Assembly: GCF_014189455.1 (NCBI RefSeq)
Contig: NZ_CP050296.1
Span: 5,638,001-5,702,000, forward strand
Source: Mesorhizobium huakuii
Lineage (GTDB): Bacteria > Pseudomonadota > Alphaproteobacteria > Rhizobiales > Rhizobiaceae
Length of the DNA stretch: 64,000 bases
Direction: 5' to 3'
Shown: positions 24,538-33,900 of the stretch, one piece after another
How the letters are laid out: every line of letters starts with the position of its first letter
Position numbering within the stretch: the first letter of the stretch is position 1
Program-made: the position numbers and the translations under genes
Notes under the pieces: generated by a model
Databases searched by the model: none
The model's input: the letters and a program-made list of their open reading frames with translations, nothing else
Told to the model about the DNA's origin: nothing

Positions 24538-25101
24538 TCAGAACAGGCGTTCGCGGACGTAGACGGTATCTCCGGGCAGCAGCGGATCGGACGTGACCAC
24601 GCGGCCGGTCATCACCTTGCCGTTGATGTCGCGGGTGATGTCGACGCTTTCCTGGTTGGCGCGCGCCGAGAAGCCGCCGGCAATGGCGATGGCCTTCTGC
24701 ACGGTCAGGCCGGGCACATAGGAATACTGGCCGGCAGCCCCCACTTCGCCCATGACGAAGATCGGCCGGTAGCGATCAATCTCGACCGAGACGTCGGGGT
24801 CGCGCAGATAGCCTTGCCGCAATTTGTCGGCGATCTCTTTTTCCATCTGCTGCGCGGTGTGGCCACGCGCAGGAATGGCGCCGACGAGCGGGAAGGAGAG
24901 GTAGCCGGACTGGTCGACACTGTAGGTGTTGGTCAGCCCGTCCTGCTCGAACACGGTGACGCGGATGCGGTCGCCGGCGCCGAGACGATAGGGTTGATCG
25001 AGAACCTCGTGGAAGGCGGCCGGCGTCGGCCGGTAACTGGAGCAGCCGGCGAGCATCGATACGGCAAGCAGAGCGTGAAAGAGGGAAGCAGTGCTTTTCA
25101 T
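24538..25101 (-). CDS. Polysaccharide export lipoprotein (Wza/OPX type)
   Basis: 187 residues from ATG 25101. The signal peptide ends in a lipobox (MLAGC). PYRLGAGDRIRVTVFEQDGLTNTY is the Poly_export domain, followed by SLBB-like repeats (RPIFVMGEVGAAGQYSYVPGLTVQKAIAIAGG). The short length is normal for rhizobial ExoF-type members that lack the C-terminal barrel helix. It works with the Wzc-like protein transcribed divergently 256 bp away. Confidence 0.88.
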   Translation of the reverse strand: MKSTASLFHALLAVSMLAGCSSYRPTPAAFHEVLDQPYRLGAGDRIRVTVFEQDGLTNTYSVDQSGYLSFPLVGAIPARGHTAQQMEKEIADKLRQGYLRDPDVSVEIDRYRPIFVMGEVGAAGQYSYVPGLTVQKAIAIAGGFSARANQESVDITRDINGKVMTGRVVTSDPLLPGDTVYVRERLF

Positions 25102-25357
25102 GACCGGATACGTACCTTCGACTGGCCGCTGCGGCGTCGCAGCAAACATCTGGGATCGGGTTCGTTATCATCCTGTTAGGGTTAATGGCCGGTAAAGGAG
25201 CCGGCCGATAGCGCTGCGCGAAGCAAGGGTTTTGCCATTTTTATCGATTTTCTTGGGTGCTTGCAGTAATCCCTAACGGAGTATTACCGCGATCTTAACG
25301 GCTGAGTTACCATAGTTGTTTACGGTGCACCCTGACCCAGTTTCGGAGTAGGGATGC

Positions 25358-27640
25358 ATGTCCGTTCAGTCCGCGGCCGCAGATGTCGACGTTGACCTCA
25401 GGCAGCTCTTCGCCAGCCTGGCGAGGAACTGGCTGCGCATATTGCTCTTCGTTCTGGTGGTGACGGGTCTGGCGTTTGCCTTCGCTTCGTTCGCGACCAA
25501 GCACTACAAGGCCCAGACGCAGGTGGAAATCGCACCGCGCGAATCCGTCTACACCCGTCCGGCCGGCAGCAACAATGACGGCGACAAGCCGATCCTCGAC
25601 GAGCAAGGCGTCGCCACCCAGGTCCAGATCATTTCGTCCAACGAAATCCTCAAACAGGTGGCGCAGAAGCTCGGCCTGGGGCGACTGCCTGAGTTCGACG
25701 AAACGATCAACATGTCGTCGCTGAGCCGCGTGCTGATCCTGCTTGGGCTGAAGAACGACCCGATGGATGTTCCGGCCGACGAGCGCGTGTTGAAGAAGAT
25801 GCGCGAGAAGCTCAACGTCTTTGGCGTTGAAAAGACCCGCATCATCGCCATCGAGTTCTCCTCCGAGGACCCGAAGCTCGCCGCCGCCATCCCCGACGCC
25901 ATTGCCGCTGCCTATATTGCCGGGCAGGGCGCGGCCAAGAGCGAGATCGAACACCGCCGCCGCGGACTTTCTGGCGCCCGAGATCGCCGATCTGTCGAAG
26001 CAGGTCAGGGATGCCGAGGCCAAGGTCGCGGCCTACCGCGGCCAATCAGACCTGTTGATGGGCGGCAACAATGCCACCCTGGCCACCCAGCAACTGGCCG
26101 AGCTGTCGACCGAATTGTCGCGGGTGCGGGCCAACCGCGCCGCGCCGAAGGCACTGCCGACAACGTGCGCAAGGCGCTGCAGAATGGCGGCTCGCTCGAC
26201 TCGCTGCCGGAAGTGCTGTCGTCCGACCTGATCCAGCGTTTGCGGGAGCGGCAGGTCGAGTTGCGCGCCACCATCGCCGACTTGTCGACGACGATGCTCG
26301 ACAACCATCCGCGCGTTCGCGCCGCGAAGTCACAGCTCGCCGATCTCGACGCGCAGATCCGCAGCGAAGCCCAGAAGATCATGAAGGGCCTGGTGATGCA
26401 GGCCGATGCGGCCAAGGCGCGCGAAAGCCAGCTCATCTCCGACGTCAATCAACTGAAGGCAGCGTCGGCACAGGCAGGCAACGAGCAGGTCGGTCTCGAC
26501 GCGCTGCAGCGCGATGCGGCCGCCAAGCGCCAGCAGCTCGAACTCTATCTGACCAACTACCGCGAGGCGGCATCGCGTCAGGACCGCAACTATGTGCCGG
26601 TCGACGCCCGGGTTTCCTCACCGGCCTCGGTGCCCTCCGAGCCATACTTCCCCAAGGTCGGGCCGATCGTTGGCGCGGCTGCGGCGGCTTCGCTTCTGCT
26701 GGCGGCTATATTCACGCTGCTCAAGGAGCTCTTCTCGGGCCGCGCCATGCGCCCAGCCCCGGGCGCCCGTTTCGCGCCGATCGACGAAGTGGAGATGCCG
26801 CCGACTGCCTACCAGGAGCAGGCGGTTCCGCAGCCATCCGTCCGCCTGGAGCCGGCCGTCGCCAGTGAGTTCGCCAATCGTGCCGCCGGGGCGCCATGGC
26901 CCGAAACAGTGACGGAGCCGGAGATGGTGGTGCAGCCGGTGCCCGTTGCCGAGCCCGATCCGGCCGCCAAGGCCGAGCCTGTCGCAGAGGCCGCATCCGT
27001 GGCCGAGCCGGAGCCCGTTATAAAGGCCGAGCGGCCGCGCTCGGTGCTTGGCGAGATCGACATCGAGAAGGCCGCGGAAAAGCTGATCGCCAGCGGGGCC
27101 GCGCGCGCCATATTCGTGTCGCCCGAAGGCGACGAGGCGGCCGCGTCGGCGATCCTGGTGGCGCGCGAAGTGTCCGACGCCGGCCTGCGCGTGCTGCTGC
27201 TCGACCTCACCGCCTCGGGTGCTGCTTCGCGGCCGATGCTGGACAGCGGGCTTTTCCCGGGGATCACCGATCTGCTCGCCTCGCAGGCGCAGTTCAGCGA
27301 CGTCATCCATGCCGATCTCTATTCCGACTGCCACGTCATTCCCGTCGGCACCGCCGATCCGGTTCGCGCCATGCGCGCCGCCGACCGGCTGCCGATCATC
27401 ATGCAGTCGCTGACCACCGCCTATGATCTTGTGGTGGTCGAATGCGGGCCGGCCGATGCGCAAGGCATCAGCCGCCTGGGCGGCGAGGCCACCGAAGTGT
27501 TCCTGTCCATGCTCGAGCCGGACGACGAGGTGACGAAAGCCGCGGTCAAGCTGATCGAGAGCGGCTACCCCGACCTGACGCTGGTGACGCCGCTTGGCCA
27601 CGAACCGCCGGGCACGCCGGGACGGCGCTCCGCGGCCTGA
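25358..27640 (+). CDS. Wzc/GumC-like chain-length determinant fused to a kinase-like domain
   Basis: 760 residues as written. The Wzz domain starts with a membrane helix (ILLFVLVVTGLAFAFASF) and ends with a second (IVGAAAAASLLLAAIFTLL) near 425. The C-terminal domain resembles the CpsD/CapB ATPase fold (LRVLLLDLTASG, VVVECGPAD) but I see no clear Walker A lysine and no Tyr-rich tail, so kinase activity is doubtful. A Pro/Glu linker lies between them. Codons at about 25949-26146 are out of frame. A +1 change at one end and a -1 change at the other hide a normal coiled coil (AADFLAPEIADLSKQVRDAE). Confidence 0.8.
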   Translation: MSVQSAAADVDVDLRQLFASLARNWLRILLFVLVVTGLAFAFASFATKHYKAQTQVEIAPRESVYTRPAGSNNDGDKPILDEQGVATQVQIISSNEILKQVAQKLGLGRLPEFDETINMSSLSRVLILLGLKNDPMDVPADERVLKKMREKLNVFGVEKTRIIAIEFSSEDPKLAAAIPDAIAAAYIAGQGAAKSEIEHRRRGLSGARDRRSVEAGQGCRGQGRGLPRPIRPVDGRQQCHPGHPATGRAVDRIVAGAGQPRRAEGTADNVRKALQNGGSLDSLPEVLSSDLIQRLRERQVELRATIADLSTTMLDNHPRVRAAKSQLADLDAQIRSEAQKIMKGLVMQADAAKARESQLISDVNQLKAASAQAGNEQVGLDALQRDAAAKRQQLELYLTNYREAASRQDRNYVPVDARVSSPASVPSEPYFPKVGPIVGAAAAASLLLAAIFTLLKELFSGRAMRPAPGARFAPIDEVEMPPTAYQEQAVPQPSVRLEPAVASEFANRAAGAPWPETVTEPEMVVQPVPVAEPDPAAKAEPVAEAASVAEPEPVIKAERPRSVLGEIDIEKAAEKLIASGAARAIFVSPEGDEAAASAILVAREVSDAGLRVLLLDLTASGAASRPMLDSGLFPGITDLLASQAQFSDVIHADLYSDCHVIPVGTADPVRAMRAADRLPIIMQSLTTAYDLVVVECGPADAQGISRLGGEATEVFLSMLEPDDEVTKAAVKLIESGYPDLTLVTPLGHEPPGTPGRRSAA

Positions 27641-27656
27641 AAGCCGCGCCCTCGGC

Positions 27657-28493
27657 CTATCCCAACTCCAGCGTCGTCACCCCGAATATCCTGTTGGCAT
27701 CGAGCTTTGGCGGGGGGCCTTTGTACATGCGGGTGGTGCTGAAGGTCGGTGCGAAACCCGCCGCCTCGAGCGCCGCGATGAAATCCACCTGGGTGGCCGG
27801 GACGTCGATGTTCAATTCGCCACCCTCGCATACGCTCGCCAGCTCTCCGACCAATTCAAGTGCTGTCTGCGCGTCGTCGGCGAAGAGCGGGCCGATCTTG
27901 AAGCCGCTGCGGCAGGATCGCGCCACCGCATAGCCGGCCGTTCCCCGCGATGTGATCGCTGTCAGGGCACGGTGAGGCGGCAGCAACCATCGCTGCAGGA
28001 AAGAGCGCCGGGGTGCGGGAAAGCAAAGCGCGTCATATCCGATGATGTCGGGCACAGGCTGCGCGGTCACGATACGAGGCCGATCGGCGCCGACGGGCAA
28101 GGCCGTAGGGCGTCCGCTGTAACGGATGGTCTCGTAGACCGGCTTGAACCCCTTGCTCCGGTAGTTGGACTGCTGCTCTTCGACGCCGTCGAGGCCGATG
28201 GTGCGCCCGGCCAGCCTGTCCATGCCCGCGGTCCAAACCGCCTTGCCGTAGCCCTTGCCGCGCATGTCCGGACGGCAGATGTAGAGCCCGATGAACCCAA
28301 AATCGGGGCCATAGGCCACCGCCGAGATCGCGGCGACCATGTCGTTGCCGACAAAAGCACCGATGAAACCCTCTGGATCCGCCGCCTGGAACATCGCCGC
28401 GTCTTCAAGGCCGGGGTTCCAGCCCTCCGCCGCCGCCCAGTCGATGAGGTCGGCCAATTCCCCCAGCGACAGCGTGCGGATGGTCGGTTCCAT
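27657..28493 (-). CDS. GNAT acetyltransferase with a C-terminal GNAT-like domain
   Basis: 278 residues. The N-terminal domain has the acetyl-CoA motif ICRPDMRGKGYGKAVW and ends with GLDGVEEQQSNYRSKGFKPVYE. The C-terminal part (about 140-278) matches the YitH/HolE-type second domain (RGTAGYAVARSCRSGFKIGPLFADD). It closes the leftward racemase-transporter run and lies 5 bp from the racemase. The substrate may be an amino compound handled by that cluster. Confidence 0.8.
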   Translation of the reverse strand: MEPTIRTLSLGELADLIDWAAAEGWNPGLEDAAMFQAADPEGFIGAFVGNDMVAAISAVAYGPDFGFIGLYICRPDMRGKGYGKAVWTAGMDRLAGRTIGLDGVEEQQSNYRSKGFKPVYETIRYSGRPTALPVGADRPRIVTAQPVPDIIGYDALCFPAPRRSFLQRWLLPPHRALTAITSRGTAGYAVARSCRSGFKIGPLFADDAQTALELVGELASVCEGGELNIDVPATQVDFIAALEAAGFAPTFSTTRMYKGPPPKLDANRIFGVTTLELG

Positions 28494-28497
28494 GTGC

Positions 28498-29250
28498 TCA
28501 CTCCGCGGCGACAGCTCCGGGCGAGAACGATTTCAGCATACCACGATAGGGCTTGGCCAGCGGGCTGGCATAGGCACCGCGCTTCGATGTCGACAGGCCG
28601 AGCGCAATCAGCGCTTCGGCCTGCTTGATCGCGGCGCCGACACCGTCGATGACCGGCAGACCGAAATCGGCCTGCAACTGATGGGCAAGGTCGGCCATGC
28701 CGGCGCAGCCAAGCACAATGGCCTCGGCACGATCCTCCTCCACAGCGCGGGCGATTTCGTCGCGCAGCTTACCGACCGCGCCTGATGCCGGATCCTCGAG
28801 CGCCAGCACCGGAATGTCGGCGGCCCGCACACGCGCCCGTCCTGCCATGCCGTAGCGCTGCACCAGCCCCTCCACCGGCACGCGCGAGCGTTCGGTGGTG
28901 GTGACGACGGTGAAACGCTGGGCGATGAAGGAGGCCATGCTGAGTGCCGCCTCGCAAATACCGATGACGGGGATGGCGGCCATGGCCCGCGCGGCGTCGA
29001 GGCCGGTGTCGTCGAAACAGGCGATGACCGCGGCTTGAGCACCGACGCGTTCGCCGGCGGCGATCTCCATCAGTAGGCCCGGCACGGCCAGCGCCTCGTC
29101 ATAATAGCCCTCGATCGAAGCTGGTCCCGTTGATGAGGTGACGGCGACGATTTCGGTCCAGGCGCCGGCGACTGCGCGCGCCGCCGCACCGATGGTCTCG
29201 GTCATGCTGGCCGTCGTATTGGGGTTCACCACCAGGATCTGCACGGTCAC
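28498..29250 (-). CDS. Asp/Glu/hydantoin racemase family protein
   Basis: 250 residues. LVVNPNTTASMTETIGAAA is the N-terminal signature. The two catalytic cysteines are in VIACFDDTGLDAAR and VLGCAGMADLAHQL. The family racemises hydantoins, aspartate or glutamate, or isomerises maleate. An ATGA overlap with the permease gene shows the cluster is one operon, so the racemase probably acts on the imported compound. Confidence 0.88.
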   Translation of the reverse strand: MTVQILVVNPNTTASMTETIGAAARAVAGAWTEIVAVTSSTGPASIEGYYDEALAVPGLLMEIAAGERVGAQAAVIACFDDTGLDAARAMAAIPVIGICEAALSMASFIAQRFTVVTTTERSRVPVEGLVQRYGMAGRARVRAADIPVLALEDPASGAVGKLRDEIARAVEEDRAEAIVLGCAGMADLAHQLQADFGLPVIDGVGAAIKQAEALIALGLSTSKRGAYASPLAKPYRGMLKSFSPGAVAAE

Positions 29251-30065
29251 GCTCTCGCCCGGCGGCGGCCGACGTAGAGGATGGCACCCAGCGTCGCCAG
29301 GATCACCAGGAACGAAAACACGGTGGTCACCGTGCCCAGCGCATAGAGCACCGGCGTCGTGACATTGGTGGTCATGCCATAGATCTCGAGCGGCAGCGTG
29401 TTGAAGGTTCCCGATGTCATCAGCGTGCGGGCGAACTCGTCATACGAGAGCGTGAAGCCGAACAGGCCGACCCCGATCAGGCTCGGCGCGATCATCGGAA
29501 GCACGACATGGACGAAGGTCTGCCAGGAGGTGGCGCCAAGATCGCGCGCGGCCTCCTCGTAAGCCGGCGAGAAGCGGTTGAAGACGGCGAACATGATGAG
29601 CACGCCGAACGGCAAGGTCCAGGTCAGATGCGCGCCGAAGGCCGACGTATACCAGGCAGGGCGCAAGCCGACCTGCTGGAAGACCACGCCGATGCCCAGC
29701 GAGATGATGATGGAGGGCACGACGAGACTGGCCACCGCCAGATAGAAAAGTGCTGTGGCGCCGCGAAATTTTTGCCGGAAGGCAAGGCCGGCGAGCAGCG
29801 ACACGATGACGGTGACGATCATCACCATCAGGCCCAGCACCAGCGAACGCTTGAAGCTGCCGCCGAAATCGCCAACCGCCTGGCGTTCGAACAGATTGGC
29901 GAACCAGTGCAGCGACACGCCGTTGAGCGGGAAGGTGAGGCCGCCGGTCTCGCCCTGGAAGGAGAGGATCAGGATCGCCGACAGCGGACCGTAGAGGAAC
30001 AGCACGAACAGCGCGAAGAAGGCCGCGAGCACGTAGAATTCGAGGGTGCGTTTTTCGTGGCTCAC
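29247..30065 (-). CDS. ABC transporter permease, PotC type
   Basis: 272 residues with six membrane helices. The EAA loop is EEAARDLGATSWQTFVHVVLPMIAPSL. Together with the next gene it would form the inner-membrane channel of a polyamine/spermidine-type importer (type I). It overlaps the racemase start by 4 bp and begins 1 bp after the PotB-type stop. Confidence 0.92.
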   Translation of the reverse strand: MSHEKRTLEFYVLAAFFALFVLFLYGPLSAILILSFQGETGGLTFPLNGVSLHWFANLFERQAVGDFGGSFKRSLVLGLMVMIVTVIVSLLAGLAFRQKFRGATALFYLAVASLVVPSIIISLGIGVVFQQVGLRPAWYTSAFGAHLTWTLPFGVLIMFAVFNRFSPAYEEAARDLGATSWQTFVHVVLPMIAPSLIGVGLFGFTLSYDEFARTLMTSGTFNTLPLEIYGMTTNVTTPVLYALGTVTTVFSFLVILATLGAILYVGRRRARA

Positions 30066-30066
30066 G

Positions 30067-30978
30067 TCAAAGCTCCCGGCGGATATCGACGATGCGCAGG
30101 ATGCCGGCGACCATCAGAAGCACCAGCACCAAAAGCACCACGGCGTTGGCGGCTGCGGCCGGATATTGCAGCAGCGACATCTGGTTCTTCATCATCAGCG
30201 CAACAGATGCGCTCTGGCCGCCCGACATCACCTGCACGGTGGAGAAATCGGCCATCACCAGCGTGACGACGAAAATGGTGCCGATCGCCATGCCGGGCTT
30301 CGCCAGCGGAATGATGACGTTCCACAGCACCTGCCAGCCGGAGGCCCCAGCATCGCGTGCGGCCTCGACCAGCGAGCGGTCGATGCGCATCAGCGTGTTG
30401 AAGATCGGCGTCACCATGAACAGCGTGTAGAGATGCACCATGGCCAGCACGACCGCGAATTCGGAATAGAGCAGCCATTCGATGGGTTTTGGCACCAGTC
30501 CCAGATGCACCAGCGTCGAGTTGATCAGCCCGTTGCGGCCGAGCACCGGGATCCACGAGATCATGCGGATGATGTTGGAGGTCAGGAACGGCACGGTGCA
30601 GACCAGGAACAGCACCATCTGCATGGCTGTCGTGCGGATGTGGAAGGCGAGGAAATAGGCGACCCAGAAGCCGATGAACAAGGTCAGCGCCCAGACGATG
30701 GCCGCGAATTTGATGGTGTTGAGATAGGTCTTCCAGGTGACCCAGGAGCCCAGCACATCGGAATAGTTGGTGGTCAGGAAATCCGGATACATGGCGGCGA
30801 AGTCGTAATCCCAGAAGGACACGACGACGATCATGATGATGGGCAAAAGCAGGAACGCGCCGAGGATCAGCGCCAGCGGAGCCGACTGCAGATAGGGCGT
30901 GACGGCGCCGAGCGAAAAGCGGCGGCCTCGCCTGGTGGGGCTGGCGGCGATGGTGGGGCGTTCGAGCGCGACTGTCAT
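30067..30978 (-). CDS. ABC transporter permease, PotB type
   Basis: 303 residues from ATG 30978, preceded by GGGAG. There are six membrane segments and an EAA loop, EAARDAGASGWQVLWNVIIPLAKPG. It pairs with the PotC-type permease. A 250-bp gap with an intergenic palindromic repeat separates it from the binding-protein gene. Confidence 0.92.
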   Translation of the reverse strand: MTVALERPTIAASPTRRGRRFSLGAVTPYLQSAPLALILGAFLLLPIIMIVVVSFWDYDFAAMYPDFLTTNYSDVLGSWVTWKTYLNTIKFAAIVWALTLFIGFWVAYFLAFHIRTTAMQMVLFLVCTVPFLTSNIIRMISWIPVLGRNGLINSTLVHLGLVPKPIEWLLYSEFAVVLAMVHLYTLFMVTPIFNTLMRIDRSLVEAARDAGASGWQVLWNVIIPLAKPGMAIGTIFVVTLVMADFSTVQVMSGGQSASVALMMKNQMSLLQYPAAAANAVVLLVLVLLMVAGILRIVDIRREL

Positions 30979-31020
30979 CAATTCTCCCGGTGCAGGTTCG
31001 CGGTGCGGGCAGAGCGGGCA

Positions 31021-31204
31021 CCTTCTCCCTTTGTGGGGTCCGAAGGACGGGGCGAGACCCGTGGCTCGCCCCGGGGCGGTGGCCTCACGAAGTGAGGTCG
31101 GATGAGGGGTGCTCCAGGGAACACCAACGTCTCACTCCGCTGGAACACCCCTCATCCGTCTCGGCGCTACGCGTCGATCCCCCTCCTCCCACAAGGGGAG
31201 AAGG
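31021..31204. repeat. Palindromic intergenic repeat (RIME-like) inside the transporter operon
   Basis: The outer arms CCTTCTCCCTTTGTGGG (31021-31037) and 31188-31204 are inverted with 16 of 17 matches. The inner arms CGGATGAGGGGTG (31099-31111) and 31146-31158 are perfectly inverted. Similar CTTCTCCC/GGGAGAAGG mosaics occur between genes in many rhizobial genomes. In RNA the whole block could fold into one long hairpin between the two operon genes. Confidence 0.7.
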
Positions 31205-31228
31205 GGAAGAGGAGGGGCGCTTGTTTCC

Positions 31229-32518
31229 TTACGCCGCGATGAACTCGTTCCAGCGCTTCACCATGTAGCGGTCCTCGTCCATCACCGAATTCCAGCAGGC
31301 GACCTTGCCCATGCGCTCCTCGAACGAGCCGCCGTCGCGCACGGCGCCGGCCTTTTCCATGACGGTGCCGTCGGGTGCCTTGATCTCGCCCTTGGCCGGC
31401 TTGCCCTCGATCCAGTAGCCCCACTCGTCCTCGGTCATGAACTTCTTGGCCGAGACCATGTTGGCCGAGTAGTAGCCCTGGCGGTTGAGGTAGCCGCCGA
31501 CCCAACCCGACGTGTACCAGTTGATGTATTCATAGGCCGCGTCGAGCTCGGCGCCCTTGAGATGGGCGGCAAGGCCAAGGCCGCCGCCCCATGAGCGGTA
31601 ACCTTCCTTGAGCGGCTGGAAGCGGCAAGGGATGCCCTTGGAACGCACGGCGGCCACCGCCGGCGACCACATGGACTGGATGACCACTTCGCCCGACGCC
31701 ATCAGATTGACGCTCTCGTCGAAGGACTTCCAGAAGGCGCGGAACTGACCGCCCTGCTTGGCCTTGATCAGGAAGTCGATCGTCTTGTCGATCTCGTCCT
31801 TGGTCATGTTGCCCTTGTCGGCATATTTGATGTTGCCGGTGGCTTCCATGATCATGGCGGCATCCATGATGCCGATGGACGGGATGTTGAGGATGGCGGT
31901 CTTGCCCTTGAAGGCCGGGTCCATAATGTCGGCCCAGGTGGTGATGTCGCGACCGACGAGGTCGGGGCGGATGCCCAGCGTATCGGCGTTGTAGATGGTC
32001 GGCACCATGGTGAACCAGTTGGTCGGCGCCTTGGCGAAGGTCTTGGAGTCCTGTGCCTCGACATAGCCGACCGTGTGCGGCGCCGTGCCCTGGGCGATCA
32101 CGCTGTCGGGGGTGAGTTTGCCGGTTTTGAACAGCGGCACCAGCTCGTCGTAATATTTCAGCTTGCTGACATCCATCGGCTGCAGCACGCCGGTGGGGAA
32201 CACCTTCTTGCAGATCCAGTATTCGATATCGGCGATGTCGTAGCTGTCGGGCTGGGTCACGGCGCGCTGCGCGGCGGCGTCGGAATCCGTCGCCGTCATC
32301 TCCAGCGTGATGCCGAGGTCGGCCTTGCACTTGTCAGCGATGGCGTTGAGGTTCGACACGCCGGTGCCGAATTGGCGCAGCGTGATGTTGGACTGCGCCC
32401 AGATGGTCGGGAAGCCGGTGATGACGCCCGAGCCGGCGGCGAGGCCAACGGCGGCGGCACCTGTCTTGAGCAGAGAGCGGCGCGAAATGCCAGTCTTGGT
32501 TTCTTTGGTGTTTGTCAT
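31229..32518 (-). CDS. Periplasmic binding protein of the polyamine-type ABC importer
   Basis: 429 residues from ATG 32518 with AGGGG upstream. A Tat-type signal is visible (SRRSLLKTGAAAVGLAAGSG), then a PotD/SBP_bac_6-like two-lobe protein (YDIADIEYWICKKVFPTGVLQPM, and LTFPKAGG-like regions replaced by KGIPCRFQPLKEGYRSWGGGL). It would capture the substrate in the periplasm. The ligand cannot be read from the sequence. Confidence 0.88.
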   Translation of the reverse strand: MTNTKETKTGISRRSLLKTGAAAVGLAAGSGVITGFPTIWAQSNITLRQFGTGVSNLNAIADKCKADLGITLEMTATDSDAAAQRAVTQPDSYDIADIEYWICKKVFPTGVLQPMDVSKLKYYDELVPLFKTGKLTPDSVIAQGTAPHTVGYVEAQDSKTFAKAPTNWFTMVPTIYNADTLGIRPDLVGRDITTWADIMDPAFKGKTAILNIPSIGIMDAAMIMEATGNIKYADKGNMTKDEIDKTIDFLIKAKQGGQFRAFWKSFDESVNLMASGEVVIQSMWSPAVAAVRSKGIPCRFQPLKEGYRSWGGGLGLAAHLKGAELDAAYEYINWYTSGWVGGYLNRQGYYSANMVSAKKFMTEDEWGYWIEGKPAKGEIKAPDGTVMEKAGAVRDGGSFEERMGKVACWNSVMDEDRYMVKRWNEFIAA

Positions 32519-32552
32519 GTCTATTCCCCTGTCTTGTTTTGCTTGGTTGGAG

Positions 32553-33641
32553 TCATGAATGAAGGCGGCCGAGCACGATCGCGTCTTGCGGATCCCAGGC
32601 GAGCGGTACGGCGTCGCCAATGGCGACGGGTTTGGCGAAGAAGTCGGAATCGTCGACGATGACGGTGAAATCGTCGATGCCGGCACCGGTAACGGAAAGT
32701 TTCACGGTGGCGCCGCGATACTCGATGTTGGCGACGATGCCGGTGAAGCCGAGGCCGGGCGAGGGCGCGTCGCCGATGCGCACATGGTCGGTGCGGATGG
32801 CGATGTCGATCGGCGCTCCCGCTTCCTGCGGTGCACCGCTGGCGGCGAGCGAGCCGCCGCCATTGACGCCGAAGGTGACCATGCCGTCCTGGCTGCCGGT
32901 GACCCGGCCGGAGATGACATTGTGGTCGCCCATGAAGCGGGCGACGAAAGCCGTGGCCGGCCGCTCGAAGACGTGGCGGGGCGGGGCCGCCTGTTCGATG
33001 CGGCCGTCATTCATCACCACGATCAGGTCCGCCAAGGCCATGGCCTCCTCCTGGCTGTGGGTGACGTGGACGAAGGTGATGCCGAGCGACGTCTGCAGCT
33101 TCTTCAACTCGGCCCGCATGCGGATCTTCAGGAACGGATCGAGCGCCGAAAGCGGCTCGTCGAGCAGCAGCGCCTCGGGATCGGTGATCAGGGCGCGAGC
33201 CAGCGCGACGCGCTGCTGCTGGCCGCCGGAAAGCTGTGCCGGGCGTCGCGTCGCATAGGCTTCCATCTGCATCAGTTTGAGCATGTCGAGCGCCTTGGCG
33301 CGGCGCTCACCCTTGTCGACGCCCTTCATCTTCAGGCTGAAGGCGACATTGTCGATGAGGTCGAGATGCGGAAACAGCGCGTAGGACTGGAACATCATCG
33401 CCGTGCCGCGCTTGGCCGGCGGCAGGTCGGTGACGACGGTGTTGCCGAGGCGGACATCGCCGGACGAGATGCTTTCGTGGCCGGCGATCATGCGCAGCGT
33501 CGAGGTCTTGCCGCAGCCGGAGGGGCCGAGCAGGCAGCAATAGGTGCCCGCCGGTATCTTCAGGCTGATGTCCTCGACGGCGGTCGTCGTTCCATAGATT
33601 TTCGAAACGGACACGATGTCGATCTCGGCGGCTTTGGACAT
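32553..33641 (-). CDS. ABC transporter ATP-binding protein, PotA type
   Basis: 362 residues. Walker A is GPSGCGKTST, the signature is LSGGQQQRVALARAL, Walker B is ALLLDEPLSAL, and the switch is HVTHSQEEAM. The C-terminal TOBE domain starts near 270. It energises the importer made of the following binding protein and two permeases. The divergent GntR gene starts 260 bp away, so the intergenic region should hold both promoters. Confidence 0.94.
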   Translation of the reverse strand: MSKAAEIDIVSVSKIYGTTTAVEDISLKIPAGTYCCLLGPSGCGKTSTLRMIAGHESISSGDVRLGNTVVTDLPPAKRGTAMMFQSYALFPHLDLIDNVAFSLKMKGVDKGERRAKALDMLKLMQMEAYATRRPAQLSGGQQQRVALARALITDPEALLLDEPLSALDPFLKIRMRAELKKLQTSLGITFVHVTHSQEEAMALADLIVVMNDGRIEQAAPPRHVFERPATAFVARFMGDHNVISGRVTGSQDGMVTFGVNGGGSLAASGAPQEAGAPIDIAIRTDHVRIGDAPSPGLGFTGIVANIEYRGATVKLSVTGAGIDDFTVIVDDSDFFAKPVAIGDAVPLAWDPQDAIVLGRLHS

Positions 33642-33900
33642 TCAGACTTCCCTTTTGGTCGCATTAACCAATGCATCATGCGTGCCAATATCGGAGCGAC
33701 CGGCCAAGTATTTGAATTGTCTTAAAAATCAGGGTTCCTGGGCATTGCCTGTCAGGCGAGCCATCTTGCGCATTGCACAAATAATGGGCGATTGTGCGCG
33801 ATCTGCACAAGAATCGTATGCAATCTTTTTTGCCTTCGTGTCCACTTTGCCTCTCGTACGACAAGGATGAGTCGCGTTAGAAGGGTGCGGGAACATCGCC

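Noticed and set aside
32559..33725. A 388-codon frame antisense to the PotA-type gene
   Set aside because: The opposite strand has all ABC motifs; this is a compositional shadow.
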